Assembly (NCBI GenBank): GCA_963702935.1
Contig: OY969772.1
Coordinates: 1,178,001-1,242,000 of the forward strand
Source of the DNA: DAOTWA01 sp963702935
GTDB lineage: Bacteria > Chloroflexota > Anaerolineae > Anaerolineales > Anaerolineaceae
Length of the DNA stretch: 64,000 bases
Direction of reading: 5' to 3'
In this document: positions 1-9,227 of the stretch, one piece after another
How positions within the stretch are numbered: the first letter of the stretch is position 1
How the letters are laid out: every line of letters begins with the position of its first letter
Notes under the pieces: model-generated
The model's input: only the letters and a program-made list of their open reading frames with translations
What the model was told of the DNA's origin: nothing
Database searches by the model: none
Made by a program: the position numbers and the translations under genes

Positions 1-69
1 CCTGTCCAACCTCCCGTTCACTCCTCCCGGTTGGTAGGTGTTACTCGTTTCATAAAAGGAGCAAACATC

Positions 70-2466
70 ATGGCCCACGTTTCCCATAAGCTCAAGAACT
101 GCCTTCGAAGGCGCTTTGGCCGGCGGAGGGGATCCGGCGACTTCCCCGCTGTACGTATTCGGGCCGTTCTTGACTCTCATCATGGCGTCTGCGGCGCGGC
201 CCGGGTCATTTTCGGCGGGTCGGTCTGGCTGGCCGTCCTGACCATCGCGGTGGTCTCGGCGACCTACCGGCTGGTGATGCAGTGGGTCACCGACGGCTCC
301 GGCGGCAGCGGGTTGAGCGAAGAAGAGTTTGGCGGATGGGCGGTCAAGGTCAATGCGGCCATCACATTTGTCGAATATACGCTGACCTTCCTGGTGAGCA
401 TGGCCGCCATGGTCACCTTTATCGCCGACCGTTTTCCGGTGCTCAATAACCGGTTCTCGGCATCCAGTATCCGCGCCCTGGTGGCTATTGCGCTCAGCCT
501 GCTGACCGGCTGGCTGGTCAACCGCGGCCCAAAATGGCCGCGCGCGCCTTTGGCCCGGCCACCGCCGGGGTGCTGGTGCTGTTGTGGCTGATGATCTTGG
601 TTACCCTGATCAGCACCGGCTTTCACCTGCCGGCGCTGTCACCTTCGAGGCCTTCCGGGCCGCAAACCTGCAACTTACCATTGGCGGGTACGTGCGCATC
701 CTGGCGGTGATGACCGGCATCGAGGTGTTTGCCAACCTGGTGGCGGCCTTCGACGGCAGCCCGGCTCCAAAAAAGCCGCAAGGCTTTTACCAGCCTGCTG
801 ATTATCATGAGCACCACCGCCATGACCATGCTGATCGTTGGGCCGGCCATCTTTTCGCTTTCCGACCCGACCAATTCGCACGTCTCGGTGTTTACCCAGA
901 CGATGGACAAGCTCCTGCCGGAACCCCTGCCGTACCTGGGTTCGCTGGTGGGCATCTTCGTGCTCATGTCGGCCGCGGCAGCCAGCGCCCAGGGGTTGCA
1001 AAACCTGGCCCTGGGGTTGAAAGAACGCCATTACATTCCGCGTGCCTTCGGTGACTTGAACCACTACGAGGTGGCCAACAAGCCGGTCTGGTTGGAAGTG
1101 GGCATTGTGTGTGTGTGTTTCCTGTTCTTTGGCACCCAGGAGGAACCTACCTGCCCTGTACGCGGCCGGGGTGTTTATCCTGTTGAGCATGACCGGCTGG
1201 GCGGTAACCCACCGTCTGGTGCGCGAGATCGGCGCACCGCTAATGGGCCTGCGCAAGGTCGGCTTGATCGCCGGCACGACGGTCGCTGCTCTGCTGACCA
1301 CCAGCGCGACGCTGTTCATTTTCGCAGAGCGTTTCCGCGAAGGCGCCTGGGCCTATTGATCTTCATCCCGGTGCTTTACCTGGCCTTCACCTATTTCCGG
1401 CGGCGCATCGGCGCGCCGTCGCCCGAGATGGATTACCTCGGGCACATCGATTCCAACTTGTTGGCCGGCTTTGGCTTCGGCCAGGCGTGGCTGGCCGGGC
1501 AGGAGGCCGCCAACGGGGAGAATGCGCCCGCGCTGTTGGGCTGGATGCCGGAGCCGGTGCTTGCAGCAACCACCGGCTGAACGGCGGGGCAGGATCGAGC
1601 ATGTCGTCACCTTGCTGGATGGCTCTGATTACGCCGCCCAGGCTTTGCCGATGACACGTTTCATCTGCGAGACCACCGGCAGCGACCTGACCTTCTTTCG
1701 GCTTCGCGCGATTACCAGGCCGAAGGCGAAAAACGGGGGCAGGTCGAAAATTACCTCTGCTCGGCGGCCGAGAAGACCCATGCCGCCGGGGTGCAGGTAA
1801 ACTGTATCGTGCGGGCCGAACCCCCGGCGGAGGCGCCCACAAGCTGGTGAGCGAACAGGGCGTCGACCTGGTCATCGTCACCACGCGCGGGCGTTCGGGA
1901 GAGAAGAATTGGCTGCGCGAGGGGCTGTCCAGCAAACTGGTCCATCTGCTGGATATCCCCGTGCTGCTGGTGCAGGTATTCGAAAGCGGGCCGGCCGAAG
2001 CGCCTCATCTCGGCCGCATCCTGGTCGCCCTGGACGGCTCAGTGTTTGCCGAGCAGCTTCTGCCTTATGCCCGCCTGCTCGGGCAGCAATTTGACTGCGA
2101 ACTGATGTTGATTTGTGTTCCGGCCGTGCCGGAGAGCGAAAAGTACCGCGCGCCCGCTTCAGCGTCATCCAGACCATCCGCAAGCAAGCCGAGGCCAGCA
2201 TGCGCAAGAGTACCTCCATTCGGTCGCCGACCGCCTGCGCGAGGAGGGGTCTGACCGTGCGTACCATCGTGACCGGTTCCTACCCGGCGCGCACCATCGT
2301 GGACGTGGGCAAGCGCGAGGGCGTGGACCTGATCATGATCACCTCACAGGGGCGCGGCGGCCTGGACCTGCTCTTTATGGGCAGCGTGGCGCAGCAGGTG
2401 GTGCAGCTGACCGACAGCCCGGTCTTCATCATCCCGATCAATAAAGAGCTCGCCGAAGAAGCATAG
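70..2466 (+). pseudogene. APC-family amino acid permease with two C-terminal UspA domains, multiply frameshifted
   Basis: The ATG at 70 follows an AAAGGA ribosome site. The reading frame changes about eight times, yet a consistent protein can be pieced together. Hydrophobic permease helices occupy about 200-1570. Two universal stress protein domains follow at about 1595-1975 and 2010-2450, the second ending in the typical G-x2-G-x9-G region and PVFIIP. APC transporters with cytoplasmic USP domains are a known architecture that imports amino acids or related solutes. One repairable break is at 531-534, where one more A restores the frame. The number of breaks exceeds anything else in the window, so this is a decayed gene or a poorly sequenced stretch. 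Confidence 0.7.
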
Positions 2467-2480
2467 AGATGACCATCTGC

Positions 2481-2510
2481 GGCGGTTGGTGTGTGTGCCG
2501 CCCAACCGCC
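2481..2510. terminator. 9-bp perfect hairpin after the permease remnant
   Basis: GGCGGTTGG at 2481-2489 pairs perfectly with CCAACCGCC at 2502-2510 across a 12-nt loop. No T-run follows, so it may be a transcript-end stabiliser rather than an intrinsic terminator. Confidence 0.4.
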
Positions 2511-2551
2511 CCTAGAAAACCGGCGCCTGGAATGGTCAGGAGGAGTAAGGG

Positions 2552-3247
2552 ATGCTTGAAATCATCGACTTGAGCCAGGAAATCTTCTCGGGTATGCCGG
2601 TGTTCCCCGGCTTGCCGGAAGTAAAGATCTCTATGCACGTCTCTCACGAGCAGTGGGAGGGCATTCCCGATAGCGAGTTCGTTTCGCCCGCCGTGAACCG
2701 CCTGGAATTGGGCGAGCATACCGGCACGCACGTGGATGCCATCAATCACATGGCCCGCCAGTACCGGGGGCAGTCCATCGACACCATGCCGCTGAGCAAG
2801 TTTTATACGCAAGGCATCTGCCTGGACCTGTCGCATAAAGGCTTGCGGGAGCTGATCGAGACCGCCGATCTGGAGCGCGCCCTCTCCGCGGCGCAGCTTG
2901 AAATCCGGCCGGGAGACACGGTTCTGCTGTATACGGACCATTATCGCCGCGCATTTGGCACGCAGGATTGGGACAACGGGCCGGGGATCAGCGTGGACGC
3001 CGCGCGCTGGCTGGGCCGGCAGGGGATCGCGGCCTTCGGCGTGGAACCGGCGGCGCCGGGCGTGCGCCACGTTTCCAATAAAGAAGTCCACCACATTTGT
3101 GGGGAGCTGGGCTTTACTCATTACGAGAACATGGTCAACCTGTACCGCTTGATCGGCCGTGGGCGTTTTCGCTTCATCGGCCTGCCGCTCAAGATCCGCG
3201 GGGGAACCGGCTCGCCCGTGCGGGCCGTGGCCGTCTTCGAAGGGTGA
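2552..3247 (+). CDS. Cyclase family protein (kynurenine formamidase-like metal hydrolase)
   Basis: A 231-residue cytosolic protein. The hallmark metal-binding motif HTGTHVDAINH lies at residues 56-66 (H56, H60, D62, H66), which is diagnostic of the cyclase/KynB family. Members hydrolyse amides or lactones such as N-formylkynurenine with a metal-activated water. The length fits the family. The start at 2552 follows a strong AGGAGGAGTAAGG site. No tryptophan-catabolic genes are nearby, so the substrate is unknown. A hairpin follows the stop. Confidence 0.85.
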   Translation: MLEIIDLSQEIFSGMPVFPGLPEVKISMHVSHEQWEGIPDSEFVSPAVNRLELGEHTGTHVDAINHMARQYRGQSIDTMPLSKFYTQGICLDLSHKGLRELIETADLERALSAAQLEIRPGDTVLLYTDHYRRAFGTQDWDNGPGISVDAARWLGRQGIAAFGVEPAAPGVRHVSNKEVHHICGELGFTHYENMVNLYRLIGRGRFRFIGLPLKIRGGTGSPVRAVAVFEG

Positions 3248-3248
3248 G

Positions 3249-3278
3249 CTCGTTGAGTGCATGCGGGCGCTCAACGAG
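3249..3278. terminator. 9-bp perfect hairpin after the cyclase gene
   Basis: CTCGTTGAG (3249-3257) pairs with CTCAACGAG (3270-3278) around a 12-nt loop, two nucleotides past the stop codon. No T-run follows. It probably ends or protects the upstream transcript. Confidence 0.45.
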
Positions 3279-3290
3279 AATTGCGGAGCG

Positions 3291-3299
3291 TGTTACAAT
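3291..3299 (+). promoter_or_regulatory. Extended -10 promoter giving a near-leaderless mRNA
   Basis: TGTTACAAT is an extended -10 (TGn plus TACAAT at 3294-3299). It ends 7 nt before the ATG at 3307, so transcription should begin at or next to the start codon. No Shine-Dalgarno sequence is present. Confidence 0.5.
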
Positions 3300-3306
3300 C
3301 GATCGG

Positions 3307-4326
3307 ATGAAACGAAAAGGGATTAACTACGATATCGGTACCTTTACGACCAAAGACAGCTCCTCCCGGGAGGAGTTCGATCGAGAAGTTGTACGCCAAG
3401 AAATCGGCATCATAAAAAACGAGCTGCACTGCACGGCCATCCGAATCTCCGGGCAGGACCTCGAGCGGCTGCTCTACGCCACGCAATGCGCCCTGCAAAA
3501 CGGGCTGGAAGTCTGGTTCTCGCCGGCCTTCATCAATGCCACCCCCGCGGAAATGCTGGAATATTTTCGGGAGTGCGCCAGAGCAGTGGAAGAACTGCGC
3601 GCACAAGGGTCCTCGGTCGTGTTCGTGACCGGCACCGAGCTCACCTTCTTCATGAAAGATCTCGTCCTGGGCGACACCCCGGCGGAGCGGATGCAGAGTT
3701 TCATGAAGCCCTGGCGCCTGATAAAAAGCGCCATTCTGCGCGGCTCGTTCGACAAGAATCTAAATCGCTTTCTGGCCGACGCGACTCAAACCGTCCGCGA
3801 ACACTTCAAGGGCCCCCTCTCCTACGCTTCCGGGGCCTGGGAAAACGTCGATTGGTCGCTCTTCGACGTGATCGGCGTGGACTATTACCGGGACGCCACC
3901 ACGAAACTGAAGTATCGCGAAAAATTGCGCAAGTATACCGCCCTGGGCAAGCCGGTCGTCATCACCGAGTTTGGCTGCTGTACCTACGAGGGAGCGGAAG
4001 AAAAAGGCGGTTACGGCTGGGCCATCGTGGACCGCAATCAAAAGCCGCCGCGTCTGAAAGGCAGCTACGTGCGCAGTGAAGAGGTTCAGGCCAGGCTCAT
4101 CAGCGACTCGCTGGACATCTTCGAGGCAGAGAACGTGGATGGCGCATTCGTGTTCACCTTTGTGATGCCCAAATACCCCTACCGCGAGGACCCGCAGTTC
4201 GACCTGGATAGGGCCAGTTATAGCCTGGTAAAGAGCTACGAAGATCACCTGGGAATTTCCTTCCCGAACCTGCCCTGGGAGCCTAAACAGGCCTTCTACG
4301 CGCTCGCCGCGCGTTACCAGGAGTGA
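3307..4326 (+). CDS. Glycoside-hydrolase-like TIM-barrel protein of unknown function
   Basis: A protein of 339 residues with no signal peptide. I recognise the family from its opening (KGINYDIG) and from two glutamates at strand ends, E111 in VTGTEL and E221 in ITEFG. These fit the acid/base and nucleophile positions of clan-A-like glycosidases. Database entries of this family are, from memory, often labelled abortive infection protein, but nothing here supports a defence role. The ATG at 3307 is chosen because it lies 7 nt after a -10 box; an upstream in-frame extension overlaps the previous gene and lacks a ribosome site. A degenerate REP follows the stop. Confidence 0.6.
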   Translation: MKRKGINYDIGTFTTKDSSSREEFDREVVRQEIGIIKNELHCTAIRISGQDLERLLYATQCALQNGLEVWFSPAFINATPAEMLEYFRECARAVEELRAQGSSVVFVTGTELTFFMKDLVLGDTPAERMQSFMKPWRLIKSAILRGSFDKNLNRFLADATQTVREHFKGPLSYASGAWENVDWSLFDVIGVDYYRDATTKLKYREKLRKYTALGKPVVITEFGCCTYEGAEEKGGYGWAIVDRNQKPPRLKGSYVRSEEVQARLISDSLDIFEAENVDGAFVFTFVMPKYPYREDPQFDLDRASYSLVKSYEDHLGISFPNLPWEPKQAFYALAARYQE

Positions 4327-4333
4327 AAGGGAT

Positions 4334-4360
4334 GGTGCCGGTCGTCCTCCAGACCGCACC
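4334..4360 (+). repeat. REP-family hairpin, degenerate copy A
   Basis: GGTGCCGGTC (4334-4343) and GACCGCACC (4352-4360) form the hairpin shared with other copies. The leading GTAG is lost. It lies 8 nt after the stop at 4326. Confidence 0.65.
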
Positions 4361-4456
4361 CCACCTATATTGCCTGTCACTTTTTGCCTCCGAAAAGGGT
4401 TAACTACATGTGACCCCCATAGGGCCAGACACTTCCCACAACCCAGGAGGCAAGCT

Positions 4457-5659
4457 ATGCTCGTGAAAGCCAGAAGGAAAATCCTCGCCGGCGCGGCGGT
4501 CCTCATCGCGCTGGGACTGGCCTTGGCCGCGGCCCTGGTCGCCTATCTGCTCGTCTTCCACAACCACCCCCTGACCCTGCCCGCCCCGACCGGCCCCTAC
4601 AGCGTCGGGCGCAGCGAATACGACTGGGTGGACGCCGGCCGCAGCGACCCGCTGGCCGATCAGGCGGACCAGAAACGCGAGCTGCCGGTATGGGTCTGGT
4701 ACCCGGCGACCCCCTCTCCCCAGAGCCCACTTGCCCCCTACCTGCCGCCCGTCTGGATCAGCGCGCCCGGCCAGGATCAAGGCGCCGGCGCGTATCTCCA
4801 GAGCGATTTCGCCTCCATCCGCACGCATGCCTTCGTCGATGCTCCCCTGGCCGGGGCGGGCAGCGCGTACCCGGTGCTCCTCATGCAGCCCGGCATGGGG
4901 CCGGTGCCTACGGATTACACGGTGCTGGCCGAGAACCTGGCCAGCCAGGGGTACATCGTCTTCGGCATCAACCAGCCGTACACCTCCAGCGTGGTAGTCT
5001 TTCCGGACGGCCGCGTGGCGCTGCGTACCACGAAGGGGGTCATTCCGGAAAACGCCGACGCCGCCACCGTGGACCAGGATGCCAACCGCATTCAAAAGGT
5101 GTGGGCGGCGGACGCGATCTTCGTCATGGACCAGCTCCAAAACCTGAACGCGGACCCGGCCAGCCGCTTTTATCAGCGGCTGGACCTGGCGCATATCGGC
5201 CTCTTCGGGCATTCCTTCGGCGGCGCCACCGCTGTCCGCGTCTGCGAGCTGGACGCGCGCTGTAAGGCCAGCGCCGACCTGGACGGCACTCTGTTCAGCG
5301 CCGAGGTCAACGGCGAGGCCCTCCGCCAGCCCGCCCTGTTTATGACGGAGGAGGCCTGCGACGCCAACTGCGCCACCATGCGCCAGATGGTGGCGACGGC
5401 CACGGGCCCGGCCTATCTTCTCTCGCTGGCAGGCGCCAGGCACTTCAATTTCAGCGACCTGCCCCTGCGTTTATTGCCGCTGGCGCGGGTGCTGTTCAAG
5501 CAACTGGACGTGATCGGCTCCATCGCCCCCGAACGGGGCCTGGGGATCACCAACGCCTACCTGCTGGCTTTCTTCGACCAGTATTTGAAGGGCGTCCCCA
5601 CGGATTTATTGGGCGGCCCCTCCCCCGCTTATCCCGAAGTGCAGTTCGCGAAACGCTGA
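4457..5659 (+). CDS. Platelet-activating factor acetylhydrolase-like / dienelactone hydrolase family esterase
   Basis: A 400-residue protein. It opens with a basic stretch and one membrane helix (about residues 7-32), so it is probably anchored outside the membrane. The serine hydrolase elbow GHSFGG places the nucleophile at S253, followed by an acidic residue in ADLDG and a histidine in ARHFNFSD. That order is typical of the PAF-AH II family, which cleaves short acyl esters. The ATG at 4457 follows CCAGGAGGCAAGC. The last ten codons closely match a remnant at 18839-18868, implying a lost paralogue. Confidence 0.8.
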   Translation: MLVKARRKILAGAAVLIALGLALAAALVAYLLVFHNHPLTLPAPTGPYSVGRSEYDWVDAGRSDPLADQADQKRELPVWVWYPATPSPQSPLAPYLPPVWISAPGQDQGAGAYLQSDFASIRTHAFVDAPLAGAGSAYPVLLMQPGMGPVPTDYTVLAENLASQGYIVFGINQPYTSSVVVFPDGRVALRTTKGVIPENADAATVDQDANRIQKVWAADAIFVMDQLQNLNADPASRFYQRLDLAHIGLFGHSFGGATAVRVCELDARCKASADLDGTLFSAEVNGEALRQPALFMTEEACDANCATMRQMVATATGPAYLLSLAGARHFNFSDLPLRLLPLARVLFKQLDVIGSIAPERGLGITNAYLLAFFDQYLKGVPTDLLGGPSPAYPEVQFAKR

Positions 5660-5661
5660 AT

Positions 5662-6045
5662 CTAGCCGCCTTCCAGCACAGACAGGACATTCCCGGCCGG
5701 GTCCTTGAACCAGGCGATGTCCGGCCCTTGCTTTTGGGAAATGCCGCGCAGAATGCCCTTCTCGTCCTGCGGCATCCCCGGATAGCGCTCGAAGCGCACG
5801 CCGCGCCGCTTGAGCTCATCGACGGCTTCATCGATGTGCTCGACCTCGAAGTTCAAAATAGTGAACGTGGCCGGTTGGTGATTCGCTTTGGGATAGGCAA
5901 ACACCGCGCCGCCGCCGGGCAAGTGCAGCCGTATCCCTACGCCGGAATCCTCTACTTGTAGCCCCAACGTCTCGGCGTAAAACGCTTTGGCCCTGGCCAG
6001 GTCGTCGACCGAAAAACCGCTAAAAGCTGCTCTTGCTTTAAACAT
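5662..6045 (-). CDS. VOC superfamily (glyoxalase/bleomycin resistance-like) protein
   Basis: One VOC domain of 127 residues: an N-terminal FSVDDLARAKAFY beta-alpha unit and the C-terminal WFKDPAGNVLSV signature. VOC proteins bind a metal through paired modules and act in isomerisation, dioxygenation or drug sequestration; this sequence does not indicate which. It converges on the esterase gene, with stops only 2 nt apart. A GAGAGGAGCC site precedes its ATG. Confidence 0.8.
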   Translation of the reverse strand: MFKARAAFSGFSVDDLARAKAFYAETLGLQVEDSGVGIRLHLPGGGAVFAYPKANHQPATFTILNFEVEHIDEAVDELKRRGVRFERYPGMPQDEKGILRGISQKQGPDIAWFKDPAGNVLSVLEGG

Positions 6046-6182
6046 GGCTCCTCTCCTGGTAATTAGAAACGTCCGCGCCCCTCAATTGGGACTAATCAGA
6101 TATAATCAGTACATTTATTCCAAAAATATACCGGGGTTGTTACCAGGAGTCAAGTCGCGTTTTTTAGATTAAAGGGTAAATT

Positions 6183-6212
6183 TTGAAGCTTTAACCGGGC
6201 TTCCTGTATAAT
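6183..6212 (+). promoter_or_regulatory. Sigma70-like promoter of the toroid gene
   Basis: TTGAAG at 6183-6188 and a consensus TATAAT at 6207-6212 are separated by 18 nt. Predicted transcription start is about 6219, only a few nucleotides before the TTG (6222) or ATG (6228) start. No ribosome site lies between. Confidence 0.6.
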
Positions 6213-6221
6213 GATACTCAC

Positions 6222-7214
6222 TTGAAAATGAACCTGCTCCGGAAAGACCCTCTCCCCTGGCTGCTGGAGCCTGATCCGGCCAACCCCGCGGTGCGTTATT
6301 TCGCCCTGCGAGACCTATTGGATCGCCCTGAAGACGATCCCGAGGTACGGCGGGCCAGGGCCGATCTGATGACGAGCGGAGCGATTCCGGCGATTCTGGC
6401 CGCTCAACAGCCAGAAGGCTATTGGGTCAAGCCCGGCGCCGGGTACTCCCCCAAGTACCAGGGAACCGTCTGGCAAATCATGCTCCTGGCCGAGTTAGGA
6501 GCCGAGCCAACCGACGCGCGGGTGCAACGGGGCTGTGAGTATCTCCTGCGCCACAACCTGGCCGCTACGGGCGCTTTTTCCTGCTACCGGTCTTTAGCGC
6601 CCAGCGGCGTGGTGCATTGTCTCAACGGCAACCTGGTGTATGCCCTGTTCCGCCTGGGGTACGCCGGGGATCCGCGCGTGCAGACCGCCCTCGACTGGCA
6701 AGCTCAAGCCATCACCGGCCAGGGAGAGCTGCGCTACTATCCGTCCGGCACTGCCGGCCCGAACTTCGCCTGCGGCATCAACCTGGGGCAGCCCTGTGGC
6801 CGGGGCGCAGTTAAAGCCTTGAAAGCGTTGAGCGCCGTCCCGGCGCAGCGCCGCACGCCGGCGGTGCAGCAGGCCATCGAAGCCGGCGTCGAGTTCCTCT
6901 TCAGCCGCGATCCGGCCGCAGCCGATTACCCTTATACCCAGCGGGTCAGCTCGACCTGGTTCAAATTCGGCTTTCCCCTGAGCTATTGGAGCGACGTGCT
7001 GGAGACCACGGCCGTGTTGGTAGACCTGGGCTATGCCGGCGATCCCCGCCTGGCCAATGCGCTCCAGCTCATCCTGGGCAAACAGGATGCCGAGGGGCGT
7101 TGGAAGCTGGAGAATACCCTCAACGGAAAGATGTGGATGGATATCGAAAAGAAAGGCCAGCCCAGCAAATGGATTACGTTACGGGCCTTACGTGTTTTGA
7201 AGCGCATTGCGTAG
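6222..7214 (+). CDS. Alpha/alpha-toroid (prenyltransferase/squalene-oxidase repeat-like) protein
   Basis: A soluble protein of 330 residues built of helical repeats such as GYWVKPGAGY, GYAGDPRVQTAL and GYAGDPRLANAL, which resemble terpenoid cyclase/prenyltransferase toroids. The family is usually hypothetical; no DXDD cyclase motif is visible, so catalysis cannot be claimed. Either TTG at 6222 or ATG at 6228 could start it. The final TAG stop is part of a downstream REP. Confidence 0.65.
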   Translation: MKMNLLRKDPLPWLLEPDPANPAVRYFALRDLLDRPEDDPEVRRARADLMTSGAIPAILAAQQPEGYWVKPGAGYSPKYQGTVWQIMLLAELGAEPTDARVQRGCEYLLRHNLAATGAFSCYRSLAPSGVVHCLNGNLVYALFRLGYAGDPRVQTALDWQAQAITGQGELRYYPSGTAGPNFACGINLGQPCGRGAVKALKALSAVPAQRRTPAVQQAIEAGVEFLFSRDPAAADYPYTQRVSSTWFKFGFPLSYWSDVLETTAVLVDLGYAGDPRLANALQLILGKQDAEGRWKLENTLNGKMWMDIEKKGQPSKWITLRALRVLKRIA

Positions 7215-7238
7215 CGTGCGGTCAGGCGCACCTTCTAC
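7211..7238 (+). repeat. REP-family element, degenerate copy B, overlapping a stop codon
   Basis: GTAG at 7211-7214 is followed by CGTGCGGTC and a short GCGCACC-TTCTAC arm. The TAG of the GTAG tetranucleotide is the stop codon of the upstream gene. Confidence 0.55.
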
Positions 7239-7252
7239 CCAGAAGCCGCAAC

Positions 7253-7280
7253 GCTCTCCGCAGATGGAGGGCTTTTCTGT
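7253..7280 (+). terminator. Intrinsic terminator after the toroid gene
   Basis: GCTCTCC (7253-7259) pairs with GGAGGGC (7266-7272), with one G-U pair and a 6-nt loop. TTTTCTGTTTT follows. Confidence 0.7.
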
Positions 7281-7354
7281 TTTGATGGCATAATGGTCAA
7301 GCAGTCGGCAGCGCTTTTATTCAGGACAAAAAAAGTCGAATCTCAGGACAGATC

Positions 7355-8569
7355 ATGGCCGAAACCAGAACCGGGCTTTGCATCCTCATCACCAATGCGT
7401 TTATCGAACACCGGAGTGGGTCAGAGCTCTACGTCTGCGAGATAGCCACGGAATTGATTAAGCGAGGCCATAAGCCGGTTGTTTACAGCCCACGCATCGG
7501 CAAGCTTGCCGACGAGCTTCGGGGAAAATCCATCCCGGTTGTCAAAGATTTAGACTCCCTTACAGTTAAGCCCGATCTTATCCATGGCCAACATCACCTG
7601 GAAACGATGACGGCGCTATCCCGCTTCCCGGGAACGCCGGCGGTCTACTTCTGTCACGGCTGGCTGCCCTGGGAAGAATTGCCGCCCTCGCATCCACGCA
7701 TTATTCAATACGTCACGGTCAGCGACGCGCTACACGACCGCCTGGTATATGAGTGTGGCCTGCCGGCTGAAAAGATTACTACGATCCTGAACTCTGTTGA
7801 CCTGGAAAGATTCCGTCCTCGCCCGCCTTTGCCCGGCATTCCCAGGCGCGCGCTGGTATTCAACAGCCACGCCGATGAGACGAACATCTTGAGCACCGTC
7901 CGCGAGGCCTGTGCCCGCAACGATATTGCCATGGACGTCATGGGCTATGCAAGCGGCAACCCTTCATTTCGACCCGAAACGCAGCTTGGTAACTACGACA
8001 TTCTCTTCGCCATAGGACGATCCGCCTTGGAAGGTCTGGCTATCGGCGCAGCCGTCATCTGTTGCGGCCTGGAAGGCGCCGGCCAAATGGTCACCACCCA
8101 AAACCTGGCGTGGCTGCGCCGCAACAATTTCGGCATTCGCGTTCTGGATCGACCGTTCACCCCGGATGTTCTCTCAGCCGAGATCCAGCGCTATGATGCA
8201 GCCGATGCTCTGAAAGTTTCCCAGGAGGTGCGGGCAACTGCCGGGCTGAGCGACATGGTGGAGCAGGTATTGGGCGTCTACGACCTTACCCTGAATAACT
8301 TTGCGGAGAGCTACGAGCCAGACCTCGCTGCGGAAGGCCTAGCCTTTTCCACCTACCTGAAAGGAATATCTGAAAAGGTTTACCAGACGCTCGCTGAAAG
8401 CGACCTGGCGCGTGAGAGAGCCAGGGTCCTTCAGAGCGAGCTGGATTTCATCTGGGGCAGGTCGTTTTGGAAGCTTTATCAACGCCTCATCCGCATTCCA
8501 TTCTTGATCAACCTGTACCTGAGGGTGGTGACCCCCATCCGCTACCGGCGCGCCCGCCCGAGGAAGTAG
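7355..8569 (+). CDS. Glycosyltransferase family 4-like protein
   Basis: The 404-residue product has a GT-B fold signature. The N-terminal domain carries a group-1 pattern (FIEHRSGSELYVCEIATEL) and VSDALHDRL, followed by the linker NSVDLERFRP at about residue 148. The family transfers sugars from nucleotide donors at the membrane face. The usual donor-binding E-x7-E region is weak (FAIGRSALEGLAIGAAVI). The C-terminal tail is basic and amphipathic and may bind membrane. No other polysaccharide gene is adjacent. A REP follows at once. Confidence 0.75.
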   Translation: MAETRTGLCILITNAFIEHRSGSELYVCEIATELIKRGHKPVVYSPRIGKLADELRGKSIPVVKDLDSLTVKPDLIHGQHHLETMTALSRFPGTPAVYFCHGWLPWEELPPSHPRIIQYVTVSDALHDRLVYECGLPAEKITTILNSVDLERFRPRPPLPGIPRRALVFNSHADETNILSTVREACARNDIAMDVMGYASGNPSFRPETQLGNYDILFAIGRSALEGLAIGAAVICCGLEGAGQMVTTQNLAWLRRNNFGIRVLDRPFTPDVLSAEIQRYDAADALKVSQEVRATAGLSDMVEQVLGVYDLTLNNFAESYEPDLAAEGLAFSTYLKGISEKVYQTLAESDLARERARVLQSELDFIWGRSFWKLYQRLIRIPFLINLYLRVVTPIRYRRARPRK

Positions 8570-8572
8570 CGC

Positions 8573-8606
8573 GTAGGGTGCGGTCGTTTCCCAGACCGCA
8601 CCTTAC
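8573..8606 (+). repeat. REP-family hairpin, copy C
   Basis: GTAGGGTGCGGTC at 8573-8585 pairs with GACCGCACCTTAC at 8594-8606. The extended left flank GTAGCGC, which includes the TAG stop of the glycosyltransferase, is shared with the copy upstream of the RAYT gene. Confidence 0.8.
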
Positions 8607-8653
8607 CTGCTGCGCATTTCGCGGAAAATGGAAAGCGCTTTTTAAATCCCACA

Positions 8654-8662
8654 TGCTATAAT
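8654..8662 (+). promoter_or_regulatory. Extended -10 promoter, leaderless
   Basis: TGCTATAAT: TGn then consensus TATAAT at 8657-8662. Six nucleotides separate it from the ATG at 8669, so the mRNA should start at the start codon. Confidence 0.6.
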
Positions 8663-8668
8663 CATGCT

Positions 8669-8983
8669 ATGGAACTGGAGTCGCTCCTACCTTCTGGCCA
8701 GATCAGAAGTTTCTGCCAAAAGCACCACATCCGGCGCTTGTCTTTCTTCGGGTCCGTTGTTCGCGACGACTTTAGCCCGCAAAGCGACGTTGATGTTTTG
8801 GTTGAGTTCGAACCCGATCATACTCCCGGCTTCGATTTCTTCTTGTTGGAAGCGGAATTGTCCCGAATTTTGCAGCGTAAAGTAGACCTGCAAACGCTTA
8901 ACTTCCTGAGCCCCGAAATTCGATATTCTGTGTTATCAGAAGCTGTACCCGCTTATGAGCAGGCATACCCTGAAATTGCTTGA
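8669..8983 (+). CDS. Minimal nucleotidyltransferase (MNT/MntA-type antitoxin), orphan
   Basis: A 104-residue polymerase-beta-like domain: GSVVRDDFSPQSDVDVLVEF at residues 28-47 gives the G-S motif and the two catalytic aspartates D40 and D42, with a third acidic residue near D74. Such proteins normally pair with a HEPN RNase and neutralise it by AMPylation or nucleotidylation. No HEPN gene lies on either side; the 244 nt downstream hold no ORF. It is therefore an orphan antitoxin or a solo transferase. Base composition is lower in GC than the flanks. Confidence 0.8.
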   Translation: MELESLLPSGQIRSFCQKHHIRRLSFFGSVVRDDFSPQSDVDVLVEFEPDHTPGFDFFLLEAELSRILQRKVDLQTLNFLSPEIRYSVLSEAVPAYEQAYPEIA

Positions 8984-9100
8984 CAATTGCTAATCGTGAC
9001 TTGCCCTCTTTGGTTGCACAATTGGAGATTATTCTGGACCAGCAGGCCAGCAACCGCTAGCATGTAGAGTGCACCTGGGCATACCAGTTGTTAGAAGGCA

Positions 9101-9134
9101 GAAGTGCCCTCCAAAGTTGGAGGGCACTTCTTAA
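9101..9134. terminator. Strong hairpin between the MNT gene and panE
   Basis: GAAGTGCCCTCCAA (9101-9114) and TTGGAGGGCACTTC (9117-9130) are perfectly complementary, followed by TTAAAT. The CTCC/GGAGGG core recurs in terminators at 7253 and 15560. The rest of 8984-9227 shows no gene. Confidence 0.65.
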
Positions 9135-9227
9135 ATCACGTGGCACATAATCGCAAATCCGGGGAAGCAATAAACCGGATTATATGGGAAAATAGATCGA
9201 AATACCAAATGATAAGAGGAATGACCT

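Noticed and set aside
3307..4326. Phage defence role for the abortive-infection-labelled protein
   Set aside because: The sequence looks like a TIM-barrel hydrolase and its neighbours are metabolic; the label is from memory and not supported here.
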